From: Manihot esculenta
Taxonomy: Eukaryota; Streptophyta; Magnoliopsida; Malpighiales; Euphorbiaceae
Length of the DNA: 64,000 nucleotides
Assembly (NCBI RefSeq): GCF_001659605.2
Contig: NC_035176.2
Coordinates: 23,350,847-23,414,846, forward strand
Direction of reading: 5' to 3'
Positions 47,852 through 58,282 of this stretch are shown piece by piece. The notes below the pieces were generated by a model. The model saw only the letters and a list, made by a program, of their open reading frames with translations, made no database searches and was not told the DNA's origin. Numbering within the stretch: the stretch's first letter is position 1; every line of letters begins with the position of its first letter. A program made the position numbers and the translations under genes.

Positions 47852-49317
47852 GTCGCGGTTGGAGCTACTGGCTAAGCCACACTACCAGAAGCTGTCTGCT
47901 GAGACTGTGCCATAAAAGCTGCTCTAGGACACTCCCGTGCCATGTGTCCTTCCTGCCCACATCTGAAGCAGGTTGTCGTCCCAAACCGACATACTCCCTT
48001 GTGCGGCTTCCCACACTTCATACATACTGCACTGTCTGCACTTGAGCTCGAGCCACCTTCTAATCCCAGACCTAGCTTTATCTTGTTCCAGAACTTGTTC
48101 TTCTTTGGCTTCTTGGTGTTGTTACCCCACCTCTTACTGCCTGAAGCTGTTGCACTCAAAGACGAAGGGTCTAACCTTCCCCCACCTGGGGTCTTGGAAC
48201 CAGAAGATTGTGCCACTGACTGCTTAACTTTTCCTTCGATTATTGCATTAGCCTCCATCCTTCGGGCCATATCCACTATGGCATGGAAGCTCTCCCTTTC
48301 TGCTGACTGGATCAAGGAGGAATACGTGGAATGAAGCCTCATGATATACCTCCTTGCCTTCTTCTGGTTTGTATCCAGATTTTGCCCTGCAAACGGCAAC
48401 AACTCCAAGAACCTATCTGTATACTCATCTACACTCATTTCCTCCGTCTGCCTCAACTGCTCAAACTTGATCATTTTCAGCTCCCTTGAGCTATCAGGAA
48501 AAGCCCATCTTGCAAACTCATTAGCAAATTCTTCCCAGGATAGACTATCCAACCTCGGGTTCACATAGTTTTTAAACCACTCTCGGGCCTTCTTACATTT
48601 CAGTGTGAACCCAGCCATCTGAATGGCTCTACTGTCATCTACCCCTAACTCATCTGTTATCATTTTGACCGTCCTGAGGTACTCAAATGGATCATCACCT
48701 GTTTCATACTTAGGAGCATCCAACTTCAAGTAGTCAGTCATCTTGACCTTGCTCCCTCCAGATGAGCTAGGTTTAGGTGCTTGGGCTTCTGGGACCATAG
48801 GTTATGCTGGTGGTGGAGGAGGTGCAACATCCCCTGGGTTAGGGTTTGCTGTACCTGGATAGAAAGATGGGGGTGGGTACATAGGGTACTGTGGGTATGG
48901 TGGGTAGAAAGATGGGTATGGCATGTAAGAAGGATAAGGATTAAAACTGGGGAAATCCGATGTACCTCCCATCGAATACCCGGGATTCTGTGAAAAGGGT
49001 GGGTATTGGAGTGGTTGAACAAACCCCGAGGCCTGAGTGCCTCCCTGAGACTCTCCCATGCCCTCTTCAGGCATGCTCACACCAAGACTGCCATCCCTCC
49101 TCTGATCCACATCCATATCATTCCCCACATCTTCTGACACTCCTCCCTAAACTGTTCCTCTTCTGCTCATATCAAAAGACCTTCTAGGGTCCCTTGACAC
49201 TCTCTCCCTACTAGACCTACAGGACATTGCCCTAGGCAAGGCAGGGGGACGGGCATTCGTGCCCTCATCCTGAGGTGGTACTCCAGTCAATCGTGCAGAT
49301 CGACGAGTTCCTCTCGT
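47852..49317 (-). pseudogene. Tekay-like gag pseudogene (E5)
   Basis: Minus-strand gag of another copy. The start codon is changed to ACG (49315-49317, followed by [14 protein letters not shown]). A stop after SRRGTV (near 49147) and another near 48800 (TAA in the Pro-rich stretch) split it. The capsid core and both knuckles ([26 protein letters not shown]) are open in 47872-48798. The protease side is cut at 47852 by the E4 LTR. No pol remains in the window. Confidence 0.85.
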
Positions 49318-49492
49318 CCTGTTTTCTGAAAAACAGCACACATCATATAAAGCATTAGCATCAAATGGTTCATGTGAAAACATATGAACACGCCTCACAT
49401 ATATCACATACATAGCATATCATTAATGCACATGCATAAAATCATGGCATTTCATATCATTATTCAAGACAGGACTCTACATCCTATCCTAG
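49318..49492 (-). other. E5 leader remnant
   Basis: Non-coding leader homologous to those of E2, E4 and E7, with the leader hairpin degraded (GGTTCATGTG against CATATGAACA) near 49357-49380. It is cut by the E6 LTR before the PBS is reached. Confidence 0.75.
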
Positions 49493-51251
49493 TGTAACAG
49501 CCCGGAAATCGGACCGCTACCGGCGCCAGGATTCAGATCGGCTTAAGGCCGCCGGGACCCGTAGCAAGCCTAACATACATCCTGTGAACCTGTTTAATCC
49601 CATACATGATCAACAACATACATAAAATTAAAACTTTTCTTTTCATTCATGAACCAAACTCAACCTGTGCATGCATTAACATAGTCATTAACATTAACCC
49701 CACCATGGAGTCCTCATCAATGCTCCAATGGGGTGCCATAATCATGCATTAAGTTTGGTAAAACATAAACATCAATAAAAGATCATGCATTCATAAAGGG
49801 ATTACACAACTAGGGTCAAGCACACTTCTAAACCTCAATACCGTCATTACATTACATAACTCAACAATACATTGCAACATCCATCATGTCCACTACTAGC
49901 TATTACATAACCAAAACTTTACTCTATCCGACCTCCTGCTCTATCCTGTACCTGCAAACTTGGGGGTTAAGGGAACGGGGTGAGCTAAAAAGCCCAGTGA
50001 GCAGAACCATAAAACATTTTAATTATTCATGCTTTCATGGAATGCATCATAACACAGACATTTCACATCAAGGACGGACTTGTCACCAATAACTCTCATT
50101 TCCATAAACAATCATGCATTTGCCCGGACGCGTGGCATGGGCAGCCCGGGACTTCATAATCATGGTGCCAGGACACGTGGCATGGGCAGCCCTGGACTTC
50201 ATATGTTACATACTGAGAGCTAGTGGGTCATCCAACATCCATCCACATCAATAGTAAAGATGCAATGCATCATATTCGTGATTACTAATGCAATACAACC
50301 TACGTAAACATAGCATTTATGATGCATGGATCATGCTAAACCTATTATTAAATTTTAAAGCATAGTTCTGTTCCACTCACCTCTGGCTGATGCTCTAAGG
50401 ACTCTGAAGCAGCTAGCACTGCTGACCTCCTCAGTTCCTCGGGTCCGAACCTACACAGGTGGACTCAGATGAGGGACCAAACATACATAAACATAACTTT
50501 AAAACATCCCCCAAAAACCCCCTAAAACACCTCAAGCAACCACAAACATCATACATTGCTCAAAAACTTAACATAACCCATAAAACCAACCAAAACCTAA
50601 ACATGCATTTCTACCCCATAGATCAACTTAAAACTTGTTTAAAACATACAGTGAGCTCAAGATCGGCCCTTACCTCTTGAAGATCGAGAGGAAAATGACC
50701 CTAGCTCGGAGATGGGAGAGATTGAGTTTCTTGAACTTCAAAAGCTCCAAAACTTGCTTTATACTCGAAAATCTTCAAAACAAAGTGAAAACTTGAGAAA
50801 ATCGTGAAAGATTTGAAGGAAGAAACTCAAGATCGGTGAGGGACGGCGGAGAGCTCACCTTTGCCGAAAATGGGGAGAAAAGCTCGCCCATTTCGGCTAA
50901 GGGACCCCTTTATAGGTGGCTGGCCAGGCCACATTCAGGAGCCGAATGTGCCCCCGCATGCATGCCATGTTCAGCGGCTGAACATAAGGTTCGGCGGCCG
51001 AACCTGGACTTCCCTCACTCATGGTTTCGGGGGCCTAAGGCACACCCGAAGCGCTTGCACGTTCGGCGGCCGAACCTGGGTCTTCCTCCAAGACTATTTT
51101 CATTTAAAATTCAACTTCCTTTTTACTTAAAATCATAAAATACATTAAAATATTTCATGAAAACATGCCCTTACCCTTCTAGAGGTTTCCGACATCCGAG
51201 ATCCCACCGGACGGTAGGGATTCCGATACCGGAGTCTAGTCGGGTATTACA
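49493..51251 (-). repeat. E6 3' LTR, shortened
   Basis: 1,759 bases (TGTAACAGCCCGG...GGGTATTACA). About 0.5 kb shorter than relatives because the transcribed palindrome block is absent: the text passes near 50530-50555 from the CCCCTAAAAC region directly to the block that follows the palindromes elsewhere. The upstream palindromes (50935-51075), TATA-like region near 50910 and donor-like GAGGTAAG remain. Confidence 0.85.
50123..50195 (-). repeat. Two covarying stem-loops in E6 LTR
   Basis: Two 28-nt units: 50123-50150 (CCCGG...CCGGG) and 50168-50195 (CCAGG...CCTGG). The middle stem pair is C-G in one and A-T in the other, fully paired on either strand. Loop core CGTGGCATGGGCAGC is shared. 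Confidence 0.75.
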
Positions 51252-51288
51252 TTCTTCCCCCCTTAAGAACATTCGTCCCCGAATGTTC
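51252..51288 (-). other. E6 polypurine tract with adjacent hairpin
   Basis: PPT (minus AAGGGGGGAAGAA) and perfect 9-bp hairpin at 51267-51288. Confidence 0.85.
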
Positions 51289-51363
51289 ACCAACAAACAT
51301 GGCATAGCATAAGACATAAACATACATAGCATGCAACATACACATTAACATAAAACACTTACT

Positions 51364-54300
51364 TCAAAAGAGATGAGGATATTGCTGGAGCATGGACTCC
51401 CGTGGCTCCCAGGTACACTCCTCAATGTTGTGGTGATTCCAAAGGACTTTCACCATCGGGGTTTCCTTGTTCCTCAACTTTCTGATCTGGGTGTCTAGGA
51501 TCCGTACTGGCTGCTCAACATAGGTGAGATCTTCTTGGATCTCCACATCAGGCTCACTAAGAACCTTGCTCGGATCTGACACGAACTTTCTTAACATAGA
51601 AACATGGAAAGCCGGATGGATTCTCTCCATTGAAGCAGGCAAGTCCAGCTTGTACGATACATTCCCAATCTTTTGCAAGATTTCAAAGGGTCCGATGTAC
51701 CGTGGAGCCAGCTTACCTTTCTTCCCGAACCGAATCACCCCTTTCATTGGAGACACTTTGAGCAATACCAAGTCCCCCTCCTGAAACTCTACTTGTCTTC
51801 TGCGGACATATGCATAACTCTTCTGCCTGCTCGAAGCGGTCTTGATCCTTTCTCTGATTATGGGTACCACCCTGCTGGTGATCTCTACTAGCTCAGGCCC
51901 TGCCAAGGCCTTTTCCCCAACTTCTTCCCAGCATACAGGTGACCTGCACTTCCTTCCATACAAAGCTTCATATGGGGCCATCCCTATGATAGCATGATGG
52001 CTGTTATTGTAGGCAAACTCCATCAATGGTAGATGCTGCCTCCAAGAACCGCCAAAGTCCAGCACACACATTCTGAGCATATCCTCTATTGTCTGGATGG
52101 TCCTCTCTGACTATCCGTCCGTCTGTGGATGGAAAGCAGTGCTAAAATCCAACCTGGTACCCATAGCGTTCTGCAGACTCCGCCAAAACCTAGAGGTGAA
52201 CTGGGGCCCTCTATCAGATACTATAGAAACAGGGACCCCATGCAGCCTGACGATCTCATCAACATACACCTGCGCCAACTTGTCCACAGAATAGCCACTC
52301 CTGACAAGGATGAAGTGAGCAGATTTGGTGAGTCTGTCCACAATCACCCATATGGAGTCCAATCTGTTGGACGTCGCCGGTAACCCCACTACGAAGTCCA
52401 TAGCTATATTCTCCCATTTCCACTCTGGAATAGGTAGCGGGTTAAGCATTCCAGCCGGCTTCTGATGTTCCAACTTCACCCTCTGACACACTTTGCAGGC
52501 TGACACGAACTGTGCCACTTCTCTCTTCATGGCTGGCCACCAATAAACCTTCTTCAGATCTTGATACATCTTGGTGGCTCCAGGGTGAACGTTGTATCTG
52601 GCATTATGAGCTTCTCTCATAATGTCTCCTTTTAGCCCTACATCATCTGGTACACATAGTCGGCTCCCATAGCGGAGGATTCCCTTGCTGTCGAATCTGT
52701 ACTCACTATCTTTGCCTGACTGAACAGTCCTGGCAATCTTCACTAACTCTGGGTCCTCATGCTGTTTCTGAGCCACCTGCTCCAGAAACACGGGTGCCAC
52801 TCTAATCTGAGCAATCAAAGCACCTATACCAGACAACTCCAACTGTAGACCTTCATTCATGAGCTCGAAGAACTCCCTCACTACTGGCCTACTCTCTGCT
52901 GAAATATGGGACAAACTGCCAAGTGATTTTCGGCTTAAGGCATCCGCCACAACATTCGCCTTACCCGGATGGTACTGGATCTTACAATCGTAGTCACTGA
53001 GCAGTTCTACCCATCTTCTCTGCCTCAAATTCAAATCTCTCTGACTCAGGATGTACTGTAGGCTCTTATGATCTGTGAAGATCTCACATTTAACCCCATA
53101 AAGGTAGTGCCTCCACATCTTGAGTGCAAAGATTACTGCTGCCATTTCTAGGTCATGCGTAGGGTAATTCAACTCATGCTTCTTCAGTTGCCTAGAAGCA
53201 TAAGCAATCACCCTTTCATTCTGCATTAGCACACAACCCAGTCCCACACGGGACGCATCACAATAGACTGAGAAGTCTTCATCACTAGATGGCAGAGCTA
53301 ACACTGGTGCTGAAGTCAACCTCTTCTTGAGCTCCTCAAAGCTTTCTTCGCACTGGTCGGTCCACACAAACCTCTGGTTCTTCTTAGTTAGTCTAGTCAT
53401 GGGAGCTGCAATTTTAGAGAAGTCCTGAATGAACCTCCTGTAGTAACCTGCTAAACCCAAGAAGCTCTTGATCTCTGTCACTGAAGTGGGTCTAGGCCAG
53501 TTAGCTACAGCTTCCACTTTCTTGGGGTCTACCTCAATTCCATTTTCTGACACTACATGCCCCAAGAATGAAATGCTCCTCAGCCAGAACTCACATTTGG
53601 AGAACTTGGCATACAAGCCATATTCCCTCAAGGTTTGCAAAACCAACCTCAGATGATGGGCATGCTCCTCTGCATTCCTGGAATACACTAAGATATCATC
53701 TATGAAGACAATAACAAAGTGATCCAGGTACTGGCTAAACACTCTGTTCATGAGATCCATGAATGCTGCAGGGGCGTTGGTCAACCCCAACGGCATTACA
53801 AGGAACTCATAATGCCCATATCTGGTCCTGAAGGCTGTCTTCAGCACATCCTCTTCCCTTATCCTCAACTGGTGGTACCCCGATCTCATATCTATCTTGG
53901 AGAAACAACCTGCTCCTGCTAGCTGGTCGAATAGATTGTCGATCCTTAGCAACGGGTACTTATTCTTGGTAGTGACTTTGTTCAACTGCCTGTAGTCGAT
54001 ACAAAGTCTGAGGGACCCATCCTTCTTTTTCACAAATAGCACTGGAGCACCCCAAGGTGAGGTACTCGATCGGATGAAGCCTCTATCTACCAACTCTTGC
54101 AACTGCTCCTTAAGCTCTTTCAATTCCGCTGGTGCCATCCTGTAGGGAGGGATAGAAATCGGTCTAGTTCCAGGCATCAACTCAATTTCGAACTCTATCT
54201 CCCTAGCAGGTGGTAAACCTGGCAGCTCGTCTGGGAAGACATCTAAGAATTCTCTGACTACTGGCACTGAGGCGGGCTCCCTGACCTGACTATCGATCTC

Positions 54301-55272
54301 TCTCACGTGTGCTAGAAAACCCTGACAACCCCTCCTGAGTAGCCTACGAGCTTGTAGGGCTGATATCAAACCTCTAGGTGTACTCCCCCTGTCTCCTCCG
54401 AAGACAACCTCTGACCCATCCTGACATCTGAACTTGACTACCTTGTCTCTGCAGTCCAAGGTAGCACCATGGGTAGATAACCAGTCCATCCCTAGAATGA
54501 CATCAAAATCTGTCATATCTAGAACCACAAGGTCAGCTGGCAGGCATCTATCCTCTATAAACACTGGACTAAACCGGCAGACTAACTCTACCACTAACGG
54601 GTCACACTTGGGTCCACTGACCCATAGGGGACACTCTAACCCAGAGACCATCAAACCCAACCTCTCAACTGCTCTCAAAGCCACAAAAGAATGAGATGCA
54701 CCAGGGTCCATTAATGCATACACATCAGAGCAGCCAATGATGAGATTACCTGCCACCACGGTGTTAGATGTGTTCGCCTCCTGCTGTGTCATGGTCAAGA
54801 TCCGTGCTGGAGCTGATGGACCTTCACCCCGGGAACCTGAAGAAGATGCTGCTCCTCTCCCTCTACCTCTGCAACTTGCCTGAGTCATGGCCGGAGCTAC
54901 TAGTTGGGCTGCACTACCAGAACCCGTCTGCTGAGATTGTGCCCCTGAAACTGCTCTAGGACACTCCCGAGCCATGTGTCCCTCTTGTCCACATCTGAAG
55001 CATGTGTTCGTCCCAGCCCGATAGATTCCTTTGTGTGGTCTACCACACTTCATACAGACATGACCGCCCGAACCAGAACTCGAGCCACCTCCCATTCCCA
55101 GACTAGATTTTATCTTATTCCAGAACTTGCTCTTTTTGGACTTGGATCTGTCCCACTTTGCACTGCTCGGTGTCTTAGAAGCTGAAGACTGATCCACTGA
55201 CTGTTTAACCTTCCCCTCGATGATTGCACTAGCCTCCATTTTCCGGGCCATATCCACTATGGCATGGAAGCT
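51364..55272 (-). pseudogene. E6 gag (C-terminus)-pol, one nonsense codon
   Basis: From the cut gag (DMARKMEAS) the frame is open through the knuckles ([12 protein letters not shown], with its last Cys changed to Tyr, and an intact [14 protein letters not shown]), protease ([15 protein letters not shown]), RT (FIDDILVY), RNase H ([19 protein letters not shown]) and the integrase zinc and DDE regions. A Gln-to-stop change (TAG at 52111-52113) in TDGQSER follows. The remaining 51364-52110 is open to the chromodomain-like end. Apart from this codon and the missing 5' part the gene is well preserved. Confidence 0.9.
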
Positions 55273-55699
55273 TGATAGAGCATATTTTAGTCCATTTTAT
55301 CATTATGTTCTTGATGTTTATTTACATCTTTTCTGCTTAATTTTGTGGTTTTAATTATGTTTTGCAGATATTAGTTGTAAAGAGATAATCTGGAGAAAAT
55401 GCTCTTAAAACTGCCAAAAAGTGCCGAAAAAGGAAAGTTTCCAAATAAGGAAAGTTTCCAGAAAAGGAAAGTTTCCAAATGAGGAAAGTGCAGAAGCAAA
55501 AGCAAACAAGGAAAGCTCAGTCAGAAGATTATTTGAAATTCAAATTGCAGATCTTTCTTTCCTTGTTCAAAGATGTGCACACACTACAGCAGTCATATCT
55601 TCCTATTTAGGCAGTAAGATCTCAAAGAGATGCTCTTCCTCTTCTGCGTTCAACATTCAAATTTCAAAAGAGGCTCCACCTAAAAAGGAATGTATGGAC
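55273..55699 (+). mobile_element. Athila-like LTR 5' tip
   Basis: Begins TGATAGAGCATATTTTAG, clearly homologous to the first bases of the LTR at 7566, including TTAAAACTGCC about 150 bases in. A true LTR terminus inserted into E6 gag after AAGCT (55268-55272), cut after 427 bases by E7. Its remainder would lie beyond E7, outside the window. Confidence 0.8.
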
Positions 55700-55875
55700 T
55701 GTAATACCCAGCTAGACTCCGGTATCGGAATTCCTACCGTCCGGTGGAATCTCGGATGTCGGAAGCCTCTAGTAGGGTAAAACCATGTTTTTATGAAATG
55801 TTTTAATGTGTTTTATGTTTTAAGCATGAAAGAAAATGAGTTTTTGCATGAAAATAGCATTGGAGGAAAACTCAG

Positions 55876-56039
55876 GTTCGGCCGCCGAACCTCAAGTTCG
55901 GCCGCCGAACATGCATGCGTTGCGGGTGTGCTTTAGGCCCCCGAAAGCATAAGTGAGGGAAGTCCAGGTTCGGCCGCCGAACCCCAAGTTCGGCCGCCGA
56001 ACATGGCATGCATGCGGAGGCACATTCGGCCCCCGAACG
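55876..56039. repeat. Palindrome cluster upstream of E7 TATA box
   Basis: Four exact copies of GTTCGGCCGCCGAAC (7-bp arms around one base) at 55876-55890, 55896-55910, 55968-55982 and 55988-56002, plus the relaxed ATTCGGCCCCCGAAC near 56024. They end about 16 bases before the TATA box. Paired spacing of 20 bases occurs twice. They could bind a dimeric regulator and are dense in CG/CHG methylation sites (inference). Confidence 0.8.
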
Positions 56040-56055
56040 TGGTCTGGCCAGCCAC

Positions 56056-56063
56056 TATAAAAG
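56056..56063 (+). promoter_or_regulatory. TATA box of E7 5' LTR
   Basis: TATAAAAG in GGCCAGCCAC-TATAAAAG-GGTCCC. Transcription would start about 30 bases downstream. The same box lies at 63742-63749 in the 3' LTR. Confidence 0.75.
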
Positions 56064-56589
56064 GGTCCCTTAGCCGAAAACGGGCGAGCTTTTTCCCCAT
56101 TTTCGGCCAAGGTGAGCTCTTCGCCGTCCCTCACCCATCTTTGATGTTTTTCCTCTAAATCTTTCAAGATTTTCATTTGTTTTAACTTTGTTTTGAAGAT
56201 TAAAGCTTTTGAGCAAAGTTTTGGAGCTTGGAGGTTCAAGAACCCAATCTCTCCCAACTTCGAGTTTAGGTCGTCTCCCTCTCGATCTTCAAGAGGTAAG
56301 AGCCGATCTTAAGCTCATTGCATGTTTTAAGTAAGTTTTAAGTAGATCTATGGGATAGAATGCATGTTTAGGTTATGGTTATGTTTTTGGAGTTTATGGG
56401 TATAAATGTATGTTCATGAACAATGTGAGTTTCTTGATGTGTTGTAGATGGGGTTTATGTTGGTTTGAGGCCCCTAGGAACATGTATGCTTGTGTTTGTG
56501 TGTTGTAGAATAGGTTTGATGCATGTTTGATAAGTTTGGAGGCGAAATGTGCAAAGGGAGCCAAGTTTCTGCCCTTTGGCAGAAACCAG

Positions 56590-56835
56590 GTTCGGCAGCC
56601 GAAGGATTTTCGGCCGCCGAACATGGCTGGGGAGGCAGCCTTTCGGCTGCCGAAGCTTGCCCCCGAAAGGGAGACTTTCGTCTCTGTCTGGCAGTTTCGG
56701 CCGCCGAAAGTGCCGCCGAACATGCATGAGTTTCGTCTCTGTCTGGGAGTTTCGGCCGCCGAAGGTGCCGCCGAACCTGCCTGACTTTCGGCTCTGGAAG
56801 GACTTTCGGCCGCCGAACCTGCCGCCGAAAGTGCC
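56590..56835. repeat. Palindrome-rich block in transcribed part of E7 LTR
   Basis: At least five TTCGGC(C/A)GCCGAA palindromes and several half-sites (GCCGCCGAA), arranged partly as a direct repeat of about 65 bases (from the TCTGTCTGG near 56685 and again near 56735). It gives rise to long but meaningless Arg/Pro-rich open frames on both strands. Present in L1, L2, E2, E3 and E4 LTRs, absent from E6. Confidence 0.75.
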
Positions 56836-57196
56836 CTGTCCAGGCCTCCTTTGCATGATTTTGTATGGTTGTTTCATGATGTTTTAGGGGGTTTTTGGGG
56901 AGTAGTTTATAGTTATGTTCAGGTGTGTTTGGTCCCTCATTTGAGTCCACCTGTGTAGGTTCGGACCCGAGGAACCGAGGACCCCAGCAGTGAGTTCAGC
57001 TGCTTCGGTGTTGTCAGAGTCAGCCAGAGGTGAGTGGAACTAAACTTAATCTTTTAAATTAAATGTTTTATCATGTTTCATGCATCATGATTATGCAATA
57101 GGATGATTGCATTAGTTTCACGAATATGCCGCATTGCATCGATTGTTGTTGATGTGGGTGAATGTTGGATGACCCAATTAGTCCATGACAGGAAGA

Positions 57197-57364
57197 CCAG
57201 GACCCCATTCTACGGCCTGGCACAGAGTAAGGAAAGACCAGGACCCCATTCTACGGCCTGGCACGGTAATGGGACTCGAAGACCAGGAGCCCAGAGGAGG
57301 CCCTGGGATAATGGTAAGTAATGTATGTATGACAGGAAGACCAGGACCCCATGCTACGGCCTGG
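57197..57364 (+). repeat. Array of four 24-nt stem-loop units in E7 LTR
   Basis: Units at 57197-57220, 57238-57261, 57283-57306 and 57341-57364; every one is 24 nt, CCAGG-14 nt-CCTGG. Loops: three of the ACCCCAT-CTACGG type, one different (AGCCCAGAGGAGGC). Confidence 0.85.
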
Positions 57365-58008
57365 CACAGAGTTAGCTTGGACTAATTGGTGACAAGTTCA
57401 CCCAACCCTTATGTGAATTGTCTGTGTTATGATGCATCTCATTGGAGCATAGTGTTATTATGTTTTATAGTTCAACTCACTGGGCTTTTAGCTCACCCCT
57501 CTCCCTTTTACCCCCAGGCTTGCAGGTACAGGATAGAAGAGGAGGTCGGTTAGAGTAAAGCTTGTTGTGTAATAGATAGAATGTGGACATGACAAATCGT
57601 AGTACGATGTAATGTAAAAGTACAGTATAGTTATGTAATGATGTTTATGGATGTTAGAGGTGTGCTTGACCATAGATGGTTGTTATCCCTTTTATTACAT
57701 GATCTTAGAGATTTTATGATGTTTATGTAAACCAACTCAACATATGTTATGTCACCCATTTGGGGGCACTGATGAGATCCCACAGAGGGATCAATGTTTA
57801 TGATTTATGTTATATACAGTGCATGCACAGGTTGAGTATGGTTGATGTATATGGAAAGAAAAGTTTTAATTTTTATGTATGTTGTTGATCATGTATGGGA
57901 TTATACAGGTTTACAGGTTAGATGTCAGGCTTGCTACGGGTCCCGGCGGCCTTAAGCCGATCTGGATCCTAGCGCCGGTAGCGGTCCGATTTTCGGGTCG
58001 TTACAGAA

Positions 58009-58020
58009 TGGTATCAGAGC
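58009..58020 (+). other. E7 primer-binding site (tRNA-iMet type)
   Basis: TGGTATCAGAGC three bases after the LTR; the first 12 bases complementary to initiator Met tRNA, standard in this lineage. Confidence 0.95.
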
Positions 58021-58282
58021 CCTAGGTTCATATGGTCGGACCTAGAGTGTCGGGCTCATAGATGTTATAGAAGGTCAAGCACAATAGGAAAGATCATGTC
58101 CACTAGGATAGGATGTGGAGTCCTGTCTTGAATAATGATGTGAAATGCCATGATGATATGCATGTGCATTAATGATATGCTATGATATGTGATGTATGTG
58201 ATGCGGGTTCATGTGTGCCCACATGAACCATATGATGCTAATGTATATGTGATGTGTACTGTTTTTTTTTTCAGAAAACAGG
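58021..58282 (+). other. E7 untranslated leader
   Basis: Non-coding leader between PBS and gag, conserved with E2, E3, E4 and E5. It holds a perfect hairpin at 58206-58229 and ends in a ten-T tract followed by CAG and AAAACAGG just before the ATG, a splice-acceptor-like arrangement. Confidence 0.8.
58206..58229 (+). other. Leader hairpin of E7
   Basis: 10-bp perfect arms GGTTCATGTG/CACATGAACC with loop TGCC, 53 bases before the gag ATG. Position suggests an RNA packaging or dimerisation element (inference). Confidence 0.8.

Larger units (their letters stand above)
49493..55272 (-). mobile_element. Tekay-like element E6 (5' end missing)
   Basis: 3' LTR, PPT, complete pol and the C-terminal part of gag on the minus strand; inserted in the E5 leader. 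Its gag is interrupted at 55273 by an Athila-like LTR tip, so N-terminal gag, PBS and 5' LTR are not visible. Confidence 0.9.
55700..58005 (+). repeat. E7 5' LTR
   Basis: 2,306 bases, TGTAATACCCAGCTAG...TTTTCGGGTCGTTACA; the termini form the extended inverted repeat TGTAA/TTACA. Order: palindrome cluster 55876-56039, TATA 56056, donor-like GAGGTAAG 56293-56300, palindrome cluster 56590-56835, donor-like CAGAGGTGAGTGG near 57023, stem-loop array 57197-57364, and pyrimidine-rich acceptor-like CCCCCAGG near 57512. Confidence 0.95.

Noticed and set aside
58009..58020. tRNA-like sequence TGGTATCAGAGC at several places
   Set aside because: It is the 12-base primer-binding site next to an LTR, not a tRNA gene; no cloverleaf surrounds it.
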